From positions 1,612,001 through 1,676,000 of the forward strand of contig NZ_CP029488.1 of assembly GCF_003177035.1 (NCBI RefSeq): a DNA stretch of 64,000 nucleotides, in the 5' to 3' direction. Numbering within the stretch: position 1 is the stretch's first letter; every line of letters begins with the position of its first letter. The DNA is from Salinisphaera sp. LB1. GTDB taxonomy: Bacteria > Pseudomonadota > Gammaproteobacteria > Nevskiales > Salinisphaeraceae. The notes beneath the pieces are model-generated. The model saw nothing but the letters and a program-made list of their open reading frames with translations, did not search any database and was not told the DNA's origin. Positions 33,216-42,661 of the stretch are shown here, piece by piece. The translations under genes and the position numbers were made by a program.

Positions 33216-36200
33216 ATGAGCGGTTTTTCCGAGCACAAGCCCCTGAACCTGCCGGCGGTCGAGACCGAGATCCGGCGCTGGTGGGAGGACGCCGGCGTAT
33301 TCGAGGCCAGTACGGCCGCGCGCGCCGACGGCCCGACCTTCACCTTTTACGAAGGCCCGCCCACGGCCAACGGCCGGCCCGGCATTCATCATGTGCTCGG
33401 GCGCACGATCAAGGACGCGTTCTGCCGCTACAAGACCATGCGCGGCTATCGCGTGGATCGAAAGGCCGGCTGGGATACGCACGGCCTGCCGGTGGAGATC
33501 GAGGTCGAGAAGGAACTGGGCCTGAAATCGCGCGAGGACATCGAGGCCTACGGCATCGACAAGTACAACGCGGCCTGTCGCGAGTCGGTGCTGCGCTACA
33601 AGAACCAGTGGGACGAACTCACGCGCCGGATCGGCTACTGGGTGGATCTCGATGCGCCGTATGTCACCTTCTCCAATGAATACATCGAGTCGGTCTGGTG
33701 GCTGCTCAAGCAGCTGCACGACAAGGGCCTGCTGTACAAGGGCCACAAGATCCACTGGTACTCGCCGGGCTCCGGCACGGTGCTGTCCTCGCACGAGGTC
33801 AGCCTCGGCTACAAGGAAGTGCAGGATCCGTCGATCACGGTGAAGTTCTTCCTTGAGGACGAGCCGGATGTGGCGATCCTGGCCTGGACCACCACGCCCT
33901 GGACCATGCCGTCCAATGTGGCACTGGCCGTCGGCCCCGACATCGAGTACGCGAGGGCGCGTGCCGAGGACGGCTCGGTCTATATCCTGGCGAAGGAATG
34001 CGTGGCCGCAACGCTCGGCGAAAACGCCGAAATCCTCGAGACCTTCGGCGCCGAGGCGCTGATCGGCCGCCGCTACACCCCACCCTACGATTGTTTCGCC
34101 GATCACCCCGAGGCACACAACGCCTGGCACGTGATCGCGGCCGACTTCATCACCACCGACGATGGCACCGGCATCGCGCACGAGGCGCCGGCCTTTGGTG
34201 CGGACGACTTCACGGTTACCGCGGCCGCCGGCATGCCGGTGTTCAACCCGATCGAGCGCGACGGGCGTTTCCGCGAGGATTTTCCGCTGGTTGGCGGGCT
34301 GTGGTTCAAGGACGCCGACAAGCCGATCGCACGCGATCTGAAGGAACGCGGCCTGCTGTTCAGCCAACAGGTTACGGTCCACAACTACCCGCACGACTGG
34401 CGCAAGGGCACGCCCTTGATGAACTACCCGGTCGAGTCCTGGTTCGTGGCGACGCAAGCGCACAAGGACCGGCTGGTCGAATACAACAACCGGATTCACT
34501 GGCATCCGCCGCATGTCGGCACCGGCCGCTTCGGCGACTGGCTGGCCAACAACGTGGACTGGGCGCTGTCGCGGCATCGCTACTGGGGCACGCCGCTGCC
34601 GATCTGGGTCAACGACCAGAACCCGGACGATATCGTCGTCATCGGCTCCATCGCCGAGTTGCGCGAGTACGCTGGCGACCAGGTGGCTGATGATGCCGAT
34701 CTCGATCTGCACAAGCCGCAGGTCGATGCCATCACCTGGTCGGCCGCCGATGGCGGCACTATGCGGCGCGTGCCTGAAATCATCGACGTCTGGTTCGATT
34801 CGGGCGCCATGCCGTTCGCGCAGTGGCACTACCCGTTCGAAAACAAGGAAATCTTCGAGGCGAACTTCCCGGCCGACTTCATCTGTGAGGGCGTGGACCA
34901 GACCCGCGGCTGGTTCTACTCGTTGCACGCCATCGGCACGCTGATCCAGGACTCGCCCGCCTACAAGAACGTCATCGTCAACGGCCTGCTGCTGGACGCC
35001 AACGGCGAGAAGATGTCCAAGTCCAAGGGCAACACGGTCGACCCGTTCGAGGCCCTGGAGACGCACGGCGCGGACGTCATCCGCTGGTACATGCTGTCCA
35101 ACAGCCCGCCCTGGGACAACACCAAGTACGCCGACCGCGGCCTGCGCGAGACGCGCACCAAGGTGTTCGGCACGCTGGAGAACGTGTATTCGTTCTTCGC
35201 CACCTACGCCAACATCGACGGCTTCACCGCGGGCACGCCGGCCCCGGCCGTGGCGGAGCGTCCCGAGCTGGATCGCTGGATCCTGTCGCGGTTGCAGTCC
35301 ACGGCCGCCGAAGCCGCGGCGGCACTCGACGACTACAACCCGACGCGGGCCGCGCGTGCGGTCGAGCGTTTCATCGATGCGCTGTCGAACTGGTACATCC
35401 GCCGCTCCCGGGCCCGTTTCTGGGCTGGCGCGCGCGCGGATGCGAACGACAACGCCAGCGACGAGGCCGTGGCCGACAAGCGCGCGGCCTACCACACCAC
35501 GCTCACCTGCCTGCGCGATACGGCCGCGATGATGGCGCCGATCGCGCCGTTCTTTGCCGACTGGCTGTACAGCCAGCTGGCCGCGCAGGAAGACGCGCGG
35601 GCCTCGGTGCATCTGGCCGATTTCCCGACCCCCGATCCGGCCATGACCGACACCGATCTCGAACGACGCATGGCGCTGGCGCGGGCGATCGTGGCCAATA
35701 CGCTGGCCCTGCGCAACGAGGCCGGGCTGAACGTGCGCCAGCCGGTGGCGCGGATTCTCGTGGTTGAGGAACCCGGCGTGGCACGGGCCGACGTGGAAGC
35801 CGTGGCTGCCATCGTGCGCGACGAGGTCAACGTCGATGCCATCGAATATGTCGCCGGCGAGGGCGATCTGGTCAAGCGCCAGGCCAAGCCCAACTTCAAG
35901 CAGCTCGGCAAGCGCCTGGGCAAGAAGATGAAGGCGGTGGCCGCTGCCGTGGCCGAGCTGGACGACGACGCGATTGCAGCCTATCTGCGCGACAACGCGC
36001 TGACCGTGACCGCCGACGGCGAGGCCGTGGAACTGGGCGAGGGCGATCTGCTGGTTTCCGCCGAAGGCGTCGAAGGCTGGCTGGTCGGCCGCGAGGATGG
36101 CGTTACGGTGGCACTTGATAGTACACTTACCGATTCGCTGATCCAGCGTGGGCTGGCGCGCGAAGTCGTCAACCGTATCCAGCGGCTGCGCAAGCAGGCG

Positions 36201-36407
36201 GAATTTCACGTCGCCGATCGCATCCGGGTGGAGTACCGCGCCGGAAACGATGCATTGGCGGCGGCCATCGCCGCGCACGGCGACTGGATCGCGCGCGAAA
36301 CGCTGGCGCGTACGATGGCAATGGCCGAGACGCCGGCCGGCGATGTCCAGGCCGATTTCGAGGTCGGCGACAGCGAGCTGGCAATGGCGCTGACGCGCGA
36401 ACGCTAG
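33216..36407 (+). CDS. ileS: Isoleucyl-tRNA synthetase, type 2 (IleRS2)
   Basis: Charges tRNA-Ile. Length (1063 aa) and sequence are of the IleRS2 type, longer than the usual gammaproteobacterial IleRS1 of about 940 aa. The class I signature, normally HxGH, reads G-I-H-H (residues 56-59 in ANGRPGIHHVLGRT). KMSKS lies at 599-603. The editing domain has the expected AWTTTPWTMPSN segment, and the C-terminal region ends with a long alpha/beta extension (VNRIQRLRKQAEFHVADRIR) instead of a zinc finger. Known IleRS2 enzymes resist mupirocin, and those with GxHH strongly so. rpmE2 follows 54 bp later. Confidence 0.97.
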   Translation: MSGFSEHKPLNLPAVETEIRRWWEDAGVFEASTAARADGPTFTFYEGPPTANGRPGIHHVLGRTIKDAFCRYKTMRGYRVDRKAGWDTHGLPVEIEVEKELGLKSREDIEAYGIDKYNAACRESVLRYKNQWDELTRRIGYWVDLDAPYVTFSNEYIESVWWLLKQLHDKGLLYKGHKIHWYSPGSGTVLSSHEVSLGYKEVQDPSITVKFFLEDEPDVAILAWTTTPWTMPSNVALAVGPDIEYARARAEDGSVYILAKECVAATLGENAEILETFGAEALIGRRYTPPYDCFADHPEAHNAWHVIAADFITTDDGTGIAHEAPAFGADDFTVTAAAGMPVFNPIERDGRFREDFPLVGGLWFKDADKPIARDLKERGLLFSQQVTVHNYPHDWRKGTPLMNYPVESWFVATQAHKDRLVEYNNRIHWHPPHVGTGRFGDWLANNVDWALSRHRYWGTPLPIWVNDQNPDDIVVIGSIAELREYAGDQVADDADLDLHKPQVDAITWSAADGGTMRRVPEIIDVWFDSGAMPFAQWHYPFENKEIFEANFPADFICEGVDQTRGWFYSLHAIGTLIQDSPAYKNVIVNGLLLDANGEKMSKSKGNTVDPFEALETHGADVIRWYMLSNSPPWDNTKYADRGLRETRTKVFGTLENVYSFFATYANIDGFTAGTPAPAVAERPELDRWILSRLQSTAAEAAAALDDYNPTRAARAVERFIDALSNWYIRRSRARFWAGARADANDNASDEAVADKRAAYHTTLTCLRDTAAMMAPIAPFFADWLYSQLAAQEDARASVHLADFPTPDPAMTDTDLERRMALARAIVANTLALRNEAGLNVRQPVARILVVEEPGVARADVEAVAAIVRDEVNVDAIEYVAGEGDLVKRQAKPNFKQLGKRLGKKMKAVAAAVAELDDDAIAAYLRDNALTVTADGEAVELGEGDLLVSAEGVEGWLVGREDGVTVALDSTLTDSLIQRGLAREVVNRIQRLRKQAEFHVADRIRVEYRAGNDALAAAIAAHGDWIARETLARTMAMAETPAGDVQADFEVGDSELAMALTRER

Positions 36408-36461
36408 TCACGAGATACACGAACAACTTCCACCAATCGCAAACGCGACGGTCTAAAGATC

Positions 36462-36722
36462 ATGAAACAGGATATCCATCCCCAGTACCGCCCGGTCGTC
36501 TTCAAGGACATGGGCAGCGAGTTCGCTTTCCTGACCCGTTCGACCATCGACTCGAACGAGACCATCGAGTGGGAAGACGGCAACACCTATCCGCTGGTCA
36601 AGCTGGAAGTCACCAGCGATACGCATCCGTTCTACACCGGCAAACAGAACATCATGGATACCACCGGCAAGGTTGAACGCTTCAACCGTCGGTTCGGCAT
36701 GATGAAGAAGAAAAAAGCCTAA
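36462..36722 (+). CDS. rpmE2: 50S ribosomal protein L31 type B
   Basis: Ribosomal protein of 86 aa. The text [20 protein letters not shown] and [11 protein letters not shown]...[11 protein letters not shown] is type B L31. The zinc-binding Cys of type A is absent, as usual for the zinc-independent form. Its stop codon lies in the loop of a terminator hairpin. Such paralogues are often used under zinc limitation, but no Zur site was identified here. Confidence 0.96.
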   Translation: MKQDIHPQYRPVVFKDMGSEFAFLTRSTIDSNETIEWEDGNTYPLVKLEVTSDTHPFYTGKQNIMDTTGKVERFNRRFGMMKKKKA

Positions 36723-36735
36723 ACCGGCTTTTTCT
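36712..36735 (+). terminator. Rho-independent terminator of rpmE2
   Basis: AAAAAGCC (36712-36719) pairs with GGCTTTTT (36726-36733); the loop TAAACC holds the stop codon TAA. A run of T closes the stem. Confidence 0.75.
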
Positions 36736-36846
36736 CGTGCCGGTCATGCCGGCATGCGGATCGTTTCGTGTTCGAGGCATCGGCCGCACCGGCGGCCGGT
36801 GCCTTCGTGTGTCTGACGTTTGCGTCTGACGATACGGCCCGGCGCG

Positions 36847-37743
36847 TTACGCCGTATTGGACGGCCCGGCGCGAGCGGCCTCCAGGAAACCGGCGATGGG
36901 CGGCTCCTCAAGGCTGGCGCGCCGTGCGCCCAGATGGATCTGCTTCGCGATGCCGGCCGGACCGAGCCGCACTGGCGTAATCGCCAGCTCGGCCGCGTAT
37001 TCATCGACCAGCCAGCGTGGCAGGGCCGACACGCCGCGTCCGGCGGCCACCAACTGCAGCATGATATCGGTGGATTCGAGCGTCTTGTGGCGCCGTGGTG
37101 TGACATGCGCCGGCCCGAGCAGCTCGGTGAAGATATCCAGCCGGGCCGGGTCCACCGGGTAGGACAACAGCACCTCATCGGCCAGCGCCTCGGCGGTGAC
37201 GTATTCGCGCCCGGCCAGGCGATGGCCGGTCGCCACCACCAGTACCTGCTCGTAATCGAACACCGGCTCGAAGACCACACCGCGCTTGGCCAGCGGATCG
37301 GGCGTGACCAGAATATCGATATCGTGGTTGAACAATGCCGCCATGCCGCCGAAGCGAAACGCCTGGATCACGTCGATGTCCACGCCCGGCCAGGTCGCCA
37401 GATAGGGCGCCACAATCTTGAGCAGCCAGCGATAGCAGGGGTGGCATTCCATGCCGATGCGCAGCGTGCCGTACTGCCCGGCGGCATAATCGGCCAGCAC
37501 CGTATCCAGCCGCTCCAACTGCGGCAGCAGGCGCTCGGCCGCGGCGAGCAGATAATCGCCGGCCGGCGTCAGGCGGATGCGCCGCCCCTCCCGGCGCCAG
37601 ATCGCCGTGCCGGCCTGATCTTCCAGTTTGCGGATGGCATGGCTCAACGCCGACTGGGTCAGATGCAGTGATTTGGCCGCGGCGGTCAACGAACCGTCGC
37701 GTTCGATCTGGCGCAGGATGCGCAGGTGGATGCGCTCGATCAT
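36847..37743 (-). CDS. metR: LysR-family regulator MetR
   Basis: Homocysteine-responsive activator of methionine genes, 298 aa. The helix-turn-helix GSLTAAAKSLHLTQSALSHA is followed by MetR-specific text: LRIGMECHPCYRWLLKIV, FDYEQVLVVATGHRLAG and LLSYPVDPARLDIFTELL. It is divergent from metE, the classic MetR target, with 128 bp between the starts. Confidence 0.94.
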   Translation of the reverse strand: MIERIHLRILRQIERDGSLTAAAKSLHLTQSALSHAIRKLEDQAGTAIWRREGRRIRLTPAGDYLLAAAERLLPQLERLDTVLADYAAGQYGTLRIGMECHPCYRWLLKIVAPYLATWPGVDIDVIQAFRFGGMAALFNHDIDILVTPDPLAKRGVVFEPVFDYEQVLVVATGHRLAGREYVTAEALADEVLLSYPVDPARLDIFTELLGPAHVTPRRHKTLESTDIMLQLVAAGRGVSALPRWLVDEYAAELAITPVRLGPAGIAKQIHLGARRASLEEPPIAGFLEAARAGPSNTA

Positions 37744-37871
37744 TCGTTGTATGAGCTTCAGTCATGTATTGATGCAAATATACCAATATTAGTCATGATC
37801 GAGTCGCTCTAACATCTCGACCGATCGCCAGCGGTGCTGGCTCGGATAACGCAGAACAGGAGCGACGATCC

Positions 37872-40148
37872 ATGACCACATCCCATAATCTCGGTTTCCC
37901 ACGCATCGGCGAACGCCGTGAGTTGAAGAAAGCCACCGAGGCCTACTGGGCGGGCGATCTCGATCGTGCCGGCCTGGAAGCGGCGGGTGCCGCCATCCGG
38001 CGCGCGAACTGGGAAAAACAACGCGAGGCCGGTATCGACCTGATTCCGTCCAACGATTTCTCCTTCTACGACCAGGTTCTGGACATGGCCTGTCTGGTCG
38101 GCAACGTGCCGGCGCGGTTCGACTGGGACGGGGCGAACGCCAATCTCGATCTGGCCTTCGACATGGCCCGTGGCACGGACAGCGCCATCGCCTGCGAGAT
38201 GACCAAGTGGTTCGATACCAACTACCACTACCTGGTGCCCGAGTTCACCGCGGACACGACCTTCAAGCTGGCTGGCACCAAGGTCTTCGACGAATTTGTC
38301 GAGGCGAAGGGGCAGGGCATGACCACCAAGCCCGTGCTCATCGGCCCGGCGACCTATCTCACCCTCGGCAAGGTCACCGACGGCTCGGAGCTGGACAAGT
38401 TCGCGCTCGCCGACCAGCTGATCCCGGTCTACGTCGAGATTCTGGACCGGCTGGCGGCGGCCGGCGCCGAGTGGGTCCAGATCGACGAACCGATCCTCTC
38501 GCTCGATCTGAGCGCGGCCCAGCGCGCGGTCATCGAGCAGACCTATGCCGCGCTGTCGCGCGTCGGCGATCTCAGGATCATGGTCACGAATTATTTTGGT
38601 GAGCTGCGTGACAACCTCGACCTGTTCACGAGCCTGCCGGTCGAAGCTTTGCATATTGACGCCGTACGCGGCGCCGGCGAACTCGAGACCGTGGCCGCGC
38701 GGTTACCGGCGGGCGTGCGTCTTTCCGTCGGCATCGTGGACGGGCGCAACGTCTGGAAGACCGATCTGGCCCAGGCCAGGGCGGCGCTGGCGCAGGTGCG
38801 GGAGATCGTGGGTGGCGATCGCCTGATGATCGGCCCGGCCTGCTCGCTGCTGCACAGCCCGGTGGCGCTGCGCAACGAAACCCAACTCGATTCGCGGCTG
38901 GCCGACTGGCTGGCCTTTGCCGAAGAGAGGCTGGCCGAGATCGTGGCACTGGCCCGTGCGCTCGACGGCGATGTCGACGAGGCCCTGTTCGAGGCCAACG
39001 CCCGGGCAATGGCGGATCGCCGCAACTCCACACTCATCCACGACGACTTCGTGGCCAAGCGCGTGGCAGGGCTTACGCCCGCGGACTACCGGCGTACCTC
39101 GGATTATCCTGAACGTGCGCGTCAGCAACAGGCCAAGTTGAAGCTGCCGATGTTCCCGACCACCACTATCGGCTCCTTTCCGCAGACGCAAGACGTGCGC
39201 CGCGCACGTGCCGCGCACAAGAAGGGCGATCTGTCCGACGCCGACTACGACGCATTCCTGAAGCAGCAGACTGATGACGCCATCGCCATGCAGGAAGACA
39301 TGGGCTTCGACATGCTCGTGCACGGCGAATTCGAGCGTAACGACATGGTCGAGTATTTCGGCGAGCAACTGGCCGGCTATGCCTTCACCAAGCTTGGCTG
39401 GGTGCAGAGCTATGGCTCGCGCTATGTGAAGCCACCGATCATCTACGGCGATGTCTCGCGGCCGAAGCCGATGACGGTGAAATGGTCGAAATACGCCCAG
39501 TCGCAGACAAAAAAGCCGATGAAGGGCATGCTCACCGGCCCGGTGACCATGGTGCAGTGGGCCTTCGTGCGCGATGACCAGCCCCGGTCCGAAACCGTGA
39601 AGCAGGTTGCACTCGCCATCCGCGACGAGATCGTCGATCTGGAAGCGGCCGGCCTGGCCGCGATCCAGTGCGACGAGGCGGCCTTTCGCGAAGGCCTGCC
39701 ACTGCGCCGTGCCGATTGGAATGAATACCTGGACTGGGCCGCGGCCGCCTTCCGGCTGGCAGCGGGCGGCGTGCGCGACGATACCCAGGTGCACACCCAC
39801 ATGTGCTACTCGGAGTTCAACGACATCATCGAGTCGATCGCGGCCATGGATGCCGACTGCATCTCCATCGAAACCTCGCGCTCCCAGATGGAGCTGCTGG
39901 ATGCCTTCGTGAAGTTCCAGTATCCGAACGAGATCGGCCCGGGTGTCTACGATATCCACAGCCCGCGTGTGCCGAGTGCTGACGAGATGGTCGCCCTGCT
40001 CGACAAGGCCGTGGCCGTGTTGCCGGCCGAAAAACTCTGGGTGAACCCGGACTGCGGACTCAAGACCCGCGGCTGGGCCGAGGTCAAGCCGGCGTTGGAG
40101 AACATGGTCGAGGCCGCAAAGCGGATGCGTCAGGCTCGCGCGGCCTGA
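37872..40148 (+). CDS. metE: Cobalamin-independent methionine synthase
   Basis: Transfers methyl from 5-methyltetrahydropteroyl-triglutamate to homocysteine; 758 aa. N-terminal half begins NLGFPRIGERRELKKATEAY; the C-terminal catalytic half starts near residue 425 (FPTTTIGSFPQTQDVRRARA) and holds the zinc ligands in HTHMCYSEFND and VNPDCGLKTRGW. Full length. Divergent metR probably activates it. A strong terminator follows. Confidence 0.97.
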   Translation: MTTSHNLGFPRIGERRELKKATEAYWAGDLDRAGLEAAGAAIRRANWEKQREAGIDLIPSNDFSFYDQVLDMACLVGNVPARFDWDGANANLDLAFDMARGTDSAIACEMTKWFDTNYHYLVPEFTADTTFKLAGTKVFDEFVEAKGQGMTTKPVLIGPATYLTLGKVTDGSELDKFALADQLIPVYVEILDRLAAAGAEWVQIDEPILSLDLSAAQRAVIEQTYAALSRVGDLRIMVTNYFGELRDNLDLFTSLPVEALHIDAVRGAGELETVAARLPAGVRLSVGIVDGRNVWKTDLAQARAALAQVREIVGGDRLMIGPACSLLHSPVALRNETQLDSRLADWLAFAEERLAEIVALARALDGDVDEALFEANARAMADRRNSTLIHDDFVAKRVAGLTPADYRRTSDYPERARQQQAKLKLPMFPTTTIGSFPQTQDVRRARAAHKKGDLSDADYDAFLKQQTDDAIAMQEDMGFDMLVHGEFERNDMVEYFGEQLAGYAFTKLGWVQSYGSRYVKPPIIYGDVSRPKPMTVKWSKYAQSQTKKPMKGMLTGPVTMVQWAFVRDDQPRSETVKQVALAIRDEIVDLEAAGLAAIQCDEAAFREGLPLRRADWNEYLDWAAAAFRLAAGGVRDDTQVHTHMCYSEFNDIIESIAAMDADCISIETSRSQMELLDAFVKFQYPNEIGPGVYDIHSPRVPSADEMVALLDKAVAVLPAEKLWVNPDCGLKTRGWAEVKPALENMVEAAKRMRQARAA

Positions 40149-40186
40149 TTCGTGATCCATCCGGCGGGGCGCAAGCCTCGTCCTTG

Positions 40187-40216
40187 GCCGCCCCGGCCTG
40201 CCGGGGCGGCATTTTT
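40187..40216 (+). terminator. Rho-independent terminator of metE
   Basis: GCCGCCCCGG (40187-40196), loop CCTG, CCGGGGCGGC (40201-40210), then ATTTTT. A 10-bp perfect stem 39 bases after the metE stop. Confidence 0.9.
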
Positions 40217-40231
40217 GTGTCCAACTGGCGA

Positions 40232-40944
40232 TCAGCCCAGCCAACGCTGCGGATGATTGGGCGCCAGCACGCCGTCGTCCCAGTCATCCCAGCCCGTGAA
40301 CGGGATGGGCCGGTCGCGATCGATATGGCGCAGGCGTTCGGCCCAGGCGTGTTTGGCCTCGGCCAGATGCCGGCGCCTTGTACGCCGTGGGTGAGTTGCG
40401 GCGCGAGCACGTCGAAACCCATGTAGTAGAGAGAATAGTTGATTGGCCAGAGCAGACGCTCGATCGGGCCGCCACGTCCATAGGGCAGAAAAGAGCGTCG
40501 CGGCCCGCCAGTGGTCACCGAGAGCATGGCGCGCTTGCCGCGGAAATGGCCGGCGTCGTAGCGGCGACTGCCGGTGTACAGCCCGCCGTAGACGAACACC
40601 CGGTCGAACCAGCCTTTCACGATCGCCGGCTGGGCATGCCACCAAAGCGGAAACTGCAGGATCACGAGGTCGGCGCGCTCCAGTCGGTCGATCTCGCGCG
40701 CCACATCGGCCGGCAGTTGCCCACGCTCGCTGGCGTGGCGCTGTTCGGTCAGCGGCGCGAAACGCTCGCTATCGGCGCGCTCGGCATAGTGCCGCGGCCC
40801 TTCGACGGGGTCGAAACCTTCGGCATAAAGATCGGATATTTCGACCGTATGGCCGCGGGCTTCCAGCGTATTACGCGCCGTGGCGGTCAGCGCGGCGTTG
40901 AACGAGCGGGCTTCGGGATGGGCGTGGACGATGAGGGTAGGCAT
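40232..40944 (-). pseudogene. NAD(P)H:quinone oxidoreductase (flavodoxin fold), frameshifted
   Basis: The first 190 codons encode a normal MdaB/NQO1-like flavoprotein: MPTLIVHAHPEARSFNAAL, VILQFPLWWHAQPAIVKGWF and VTTGGPRRSFLPYGRGGP. After THGVQGAG (near 40375) similarity leaves this frame and continues in a neighbouring one (HLAEAKHAWAERLRHIDRDR, then a Trp/Asp-rich end closing at 40232). One base appears to be lost at that point. The original frame reads 40 more unrelated codons over the metE end and stops at 40084. Either a recent frameshift or a sequencing error. It is divergent from a LysR regulator. Confidence 0.8.
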
Positions 40945-41033
40945 AACGTGCCTCGTGAATGAGCCGGATTGCTACCCTGGGTCTTTCCTTTCTGCAATAG
41001 AATCGGCATTAATCGAAAGGCAGATTTGCAACA

Positions 41034-41921
41034 ATGCAAGATTCGCTCGACTGGAACGCACTACGCTGGATTCTGGCGATCGCACGGGCGGGCACGCTGG
41101 CCGGCGCGGCGCGCCAGCTCGGGGTGAGCCATGCCACGATCTTCCGGCGTCTGGGTGCCGTGGAGCGTGATCTCGGCCAGCCGGTATTCGTGCGCCAGCG
41201 CGCCGGCTACGTCCCGACGGCGCTAGGTGAGCGGCTCATCGTCGAAGCGGCTGCGATGGAAGATCGGGTACAGGCGGCCATGCTTGCGCTGGGCGACGGT
41301 GCGGCGGCGCCGGCCGGTCGCGTCCGGTTCACGACCACCGATACGCTGTTCGACGGGCTGCTGGCCTCGATCCTGGTGGATGTACGCGAGCGTTATCCGC
41401 AGATCGCGCTGGAAGTCGCGATCTCGAACGAAACCTACAGCCTGTCGCGGCGCCAGGCCGATCTGGCGCTACGGCCGATGGCCTCTCCGCCGGAAGCCCT
41501 GGTCGCCCAGCGCGTGGGCCACGTTGCGATGGCGCCATACGTCGCACGCGGGGCAAGCCCGGCGGCGCGTTCACGCTGGCTCGGTCTGGACGACAGCGTG
41601 TTCTTTCCGGCGCTGGCGGCCTGGATGCGTCGCCACGATGTGGACGACTCCGGCTGGCGCATCGATACGCTGCTGGGGCTGGCCGCGGCGGTGCGTCGCG
41701 GGGCGGGTGTGGCGCTGTTGCCCTGTTATCTGGCCGCCGCCGATCCGGCGCTGGTGCGCGTGGGCGAGATCGTGCCGGAACTCGCCACCGATCTGTGGCT
41801 GCTGGTGCACCCGGACCTGCGTCGCGTGGCGCGTATCCGGGCGGTGCGGGAGGCAATCAGCGAGGCGCTCGCCAGCCCGGCGATTCAGGCTCGTTTCGCA
41901 GGAATGTCCGATCCGTCCTGA
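41034..41921 (+). CDS. LysR-family transcription regulator
   Basis: Regulator of 295 aa. DNA-binding text: DWNALRWILAIARAGTLAGA, ARQLGVSHATIFRRLGAVER. The variant helix with HATIFRRL and the effector domain (VRFTTTDTLFDGLLASIL) belong to the group that often stands beside oxidoreductase genes. It is divergent from the frameshifted quinone oxidoreductase, its likely target. The last 37 bp overlap the end of the opposite siderophore-interacting-protein gene. Confidence 0.9.
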   Translation: MQDSLDWNALRWILAIARAGTLAGAARQLGVSHATIFRRLGAVERDLGQPVFVRQRAGYVPTALGERLIVEAAAMEDRVQAAMLALGDGAAAPAGRVRFTTTDTLFDGLLASILVDVRERYPQIALEVAISNETYSLSRRQADLALRPMASPPEALVAQRVGHVAMAPYVARGASPAARSRWLGLDDSVFFPALAAWMRRHDVDDSGWRIDTLLGLAAAVRRGAGVALLPCYLAAADPALVRVGEIVPELATDLWLLVHPDLRRVARIRAVREAISEALASPAIQARFAGMSDPS

Positions 41922-42661
41922 TCGGCTTCGCTATCGGCGCGCTTGTTGGCCTTGTGTGCTTCTTCGTTGCGGCCGTTTTGCCAGTAGCTTGAGATATAGA
42001 GTGCGGCGCGTGGCACGCCGCGATCGCCGCGCAGGTGCTCGCGCAGGCGGCGCATGGTCGCGAATTCGCAGGCACACCACACCGACGGCTGGCCGGCCGG
42101 CCAGTCGAGTGCGGCCACGGCGTCGTAGAGCGGCGCGCTGTCCTGGCCGGGGTGCGGGTTGATCACCCACTGGAGGGTAACGCCGTCGGGGGCGTCCAGG
42201 TTCTGGATGTCGCTCTCGTGCAGTACTTCAATGATGGCGTGCCCGGACGTGGTGCGTGGCAGTGTTTCCAGGTTGGCGGAAATCGCCGGCAGGGCGGTCA
42301 TGTCGCCGATCAGCAGCACCCAGTCGGCGGCCGGGTCGACGCGCTTCTTCGGGCCCGGGCCGCCGATGTCGATGGTCTCGCCGGGCTGGACGTCCTCGGC
42401 CCAGCGCGCGGCCGGGCCGCCGTCGCCGTGGCGTACGAAATCGATGTCGACCGAATCGTCGCGCTGGGAGCGGATGGTGTAGGTACGCAGCAGCGGGCGC
42501 TCGCTGTGAGCTTGGGGAAAGCGCAGTTTGACGTAGGCGCTGGGCTGGTCGGCCGGGAAATCGGCCATGCCTTCGCCGCCGAGGGTCACGCGCAGCATGT
42601 TCGGCGTGATTTCAGTCTTGTCGAGTACGGTGAAGGTTCGGGGTGACGGTCTGCGATTCAT
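41885..42661 (-). CDS. Siderophore-interacting protein (ferric-siderophore reductase, ViuB-like)
   Basis: FAD-dependent reductase of 258 aa that releases iron from siderophores in the cytoplasm. FAD-binding text RPLLRTYTIRSQRDD lies near residue 60, WAEDVQPGETIDIGGPGPKK follows, and the SIP domain has DWVLLIGDMTALPAISANLE and VWCACEFATMRRLREHL. The C-terminal tail (about 25 residues) is charged and variable. Its ATG overlaps the stop of the MarR gene by four bases (ATGA), so both are one transcript, under two MarR-type operators. Confidence 0.92.
   Translation of the reverse strand: MNRRPSPRTFTVLDKTEITPNMLRVTLGGEGMADFPADQPSAYVKLRFPQAHSERPLLRTYTIRSQRDDSVDIDFVRHGDGGPAARWAEDVQPGETIDIGGPGPKKRVDPAADWVLLIGDMTALPAISANLETLPRTTSGHAIIEVLHESDIQNLDAPDGVTLQWVINPHPGQDSAPLYDAVAALDWPAGQPSVWCACEFATMRRLREHLRGDRGVPRAALYISSYWQNGRNEEAHKANKRADSEADQDGSDIPAKRA

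Noticed and set aside
33198-36278. Open frame of about 1000 codons antisense to ileS
   Set aside because: It is the mirror frame of a GC-rich gene with strong codon bias. The product is repetitive Arg/Val/Gly/His-rich text without any domain, while ileS is unmistakable on the other strand.
37744-37871. MetR box in the metR-metE gap
   Set aside because: TGAGCTTCA-like text is present, but no full TGAA-5-TTCA palindrome could be confirmed, so no site is listed.
38703-40244. Open frame of about 510 codons antisense to metE
   Set aside because: Shadow of metE codon usage; no family text and no ribosome binding site.
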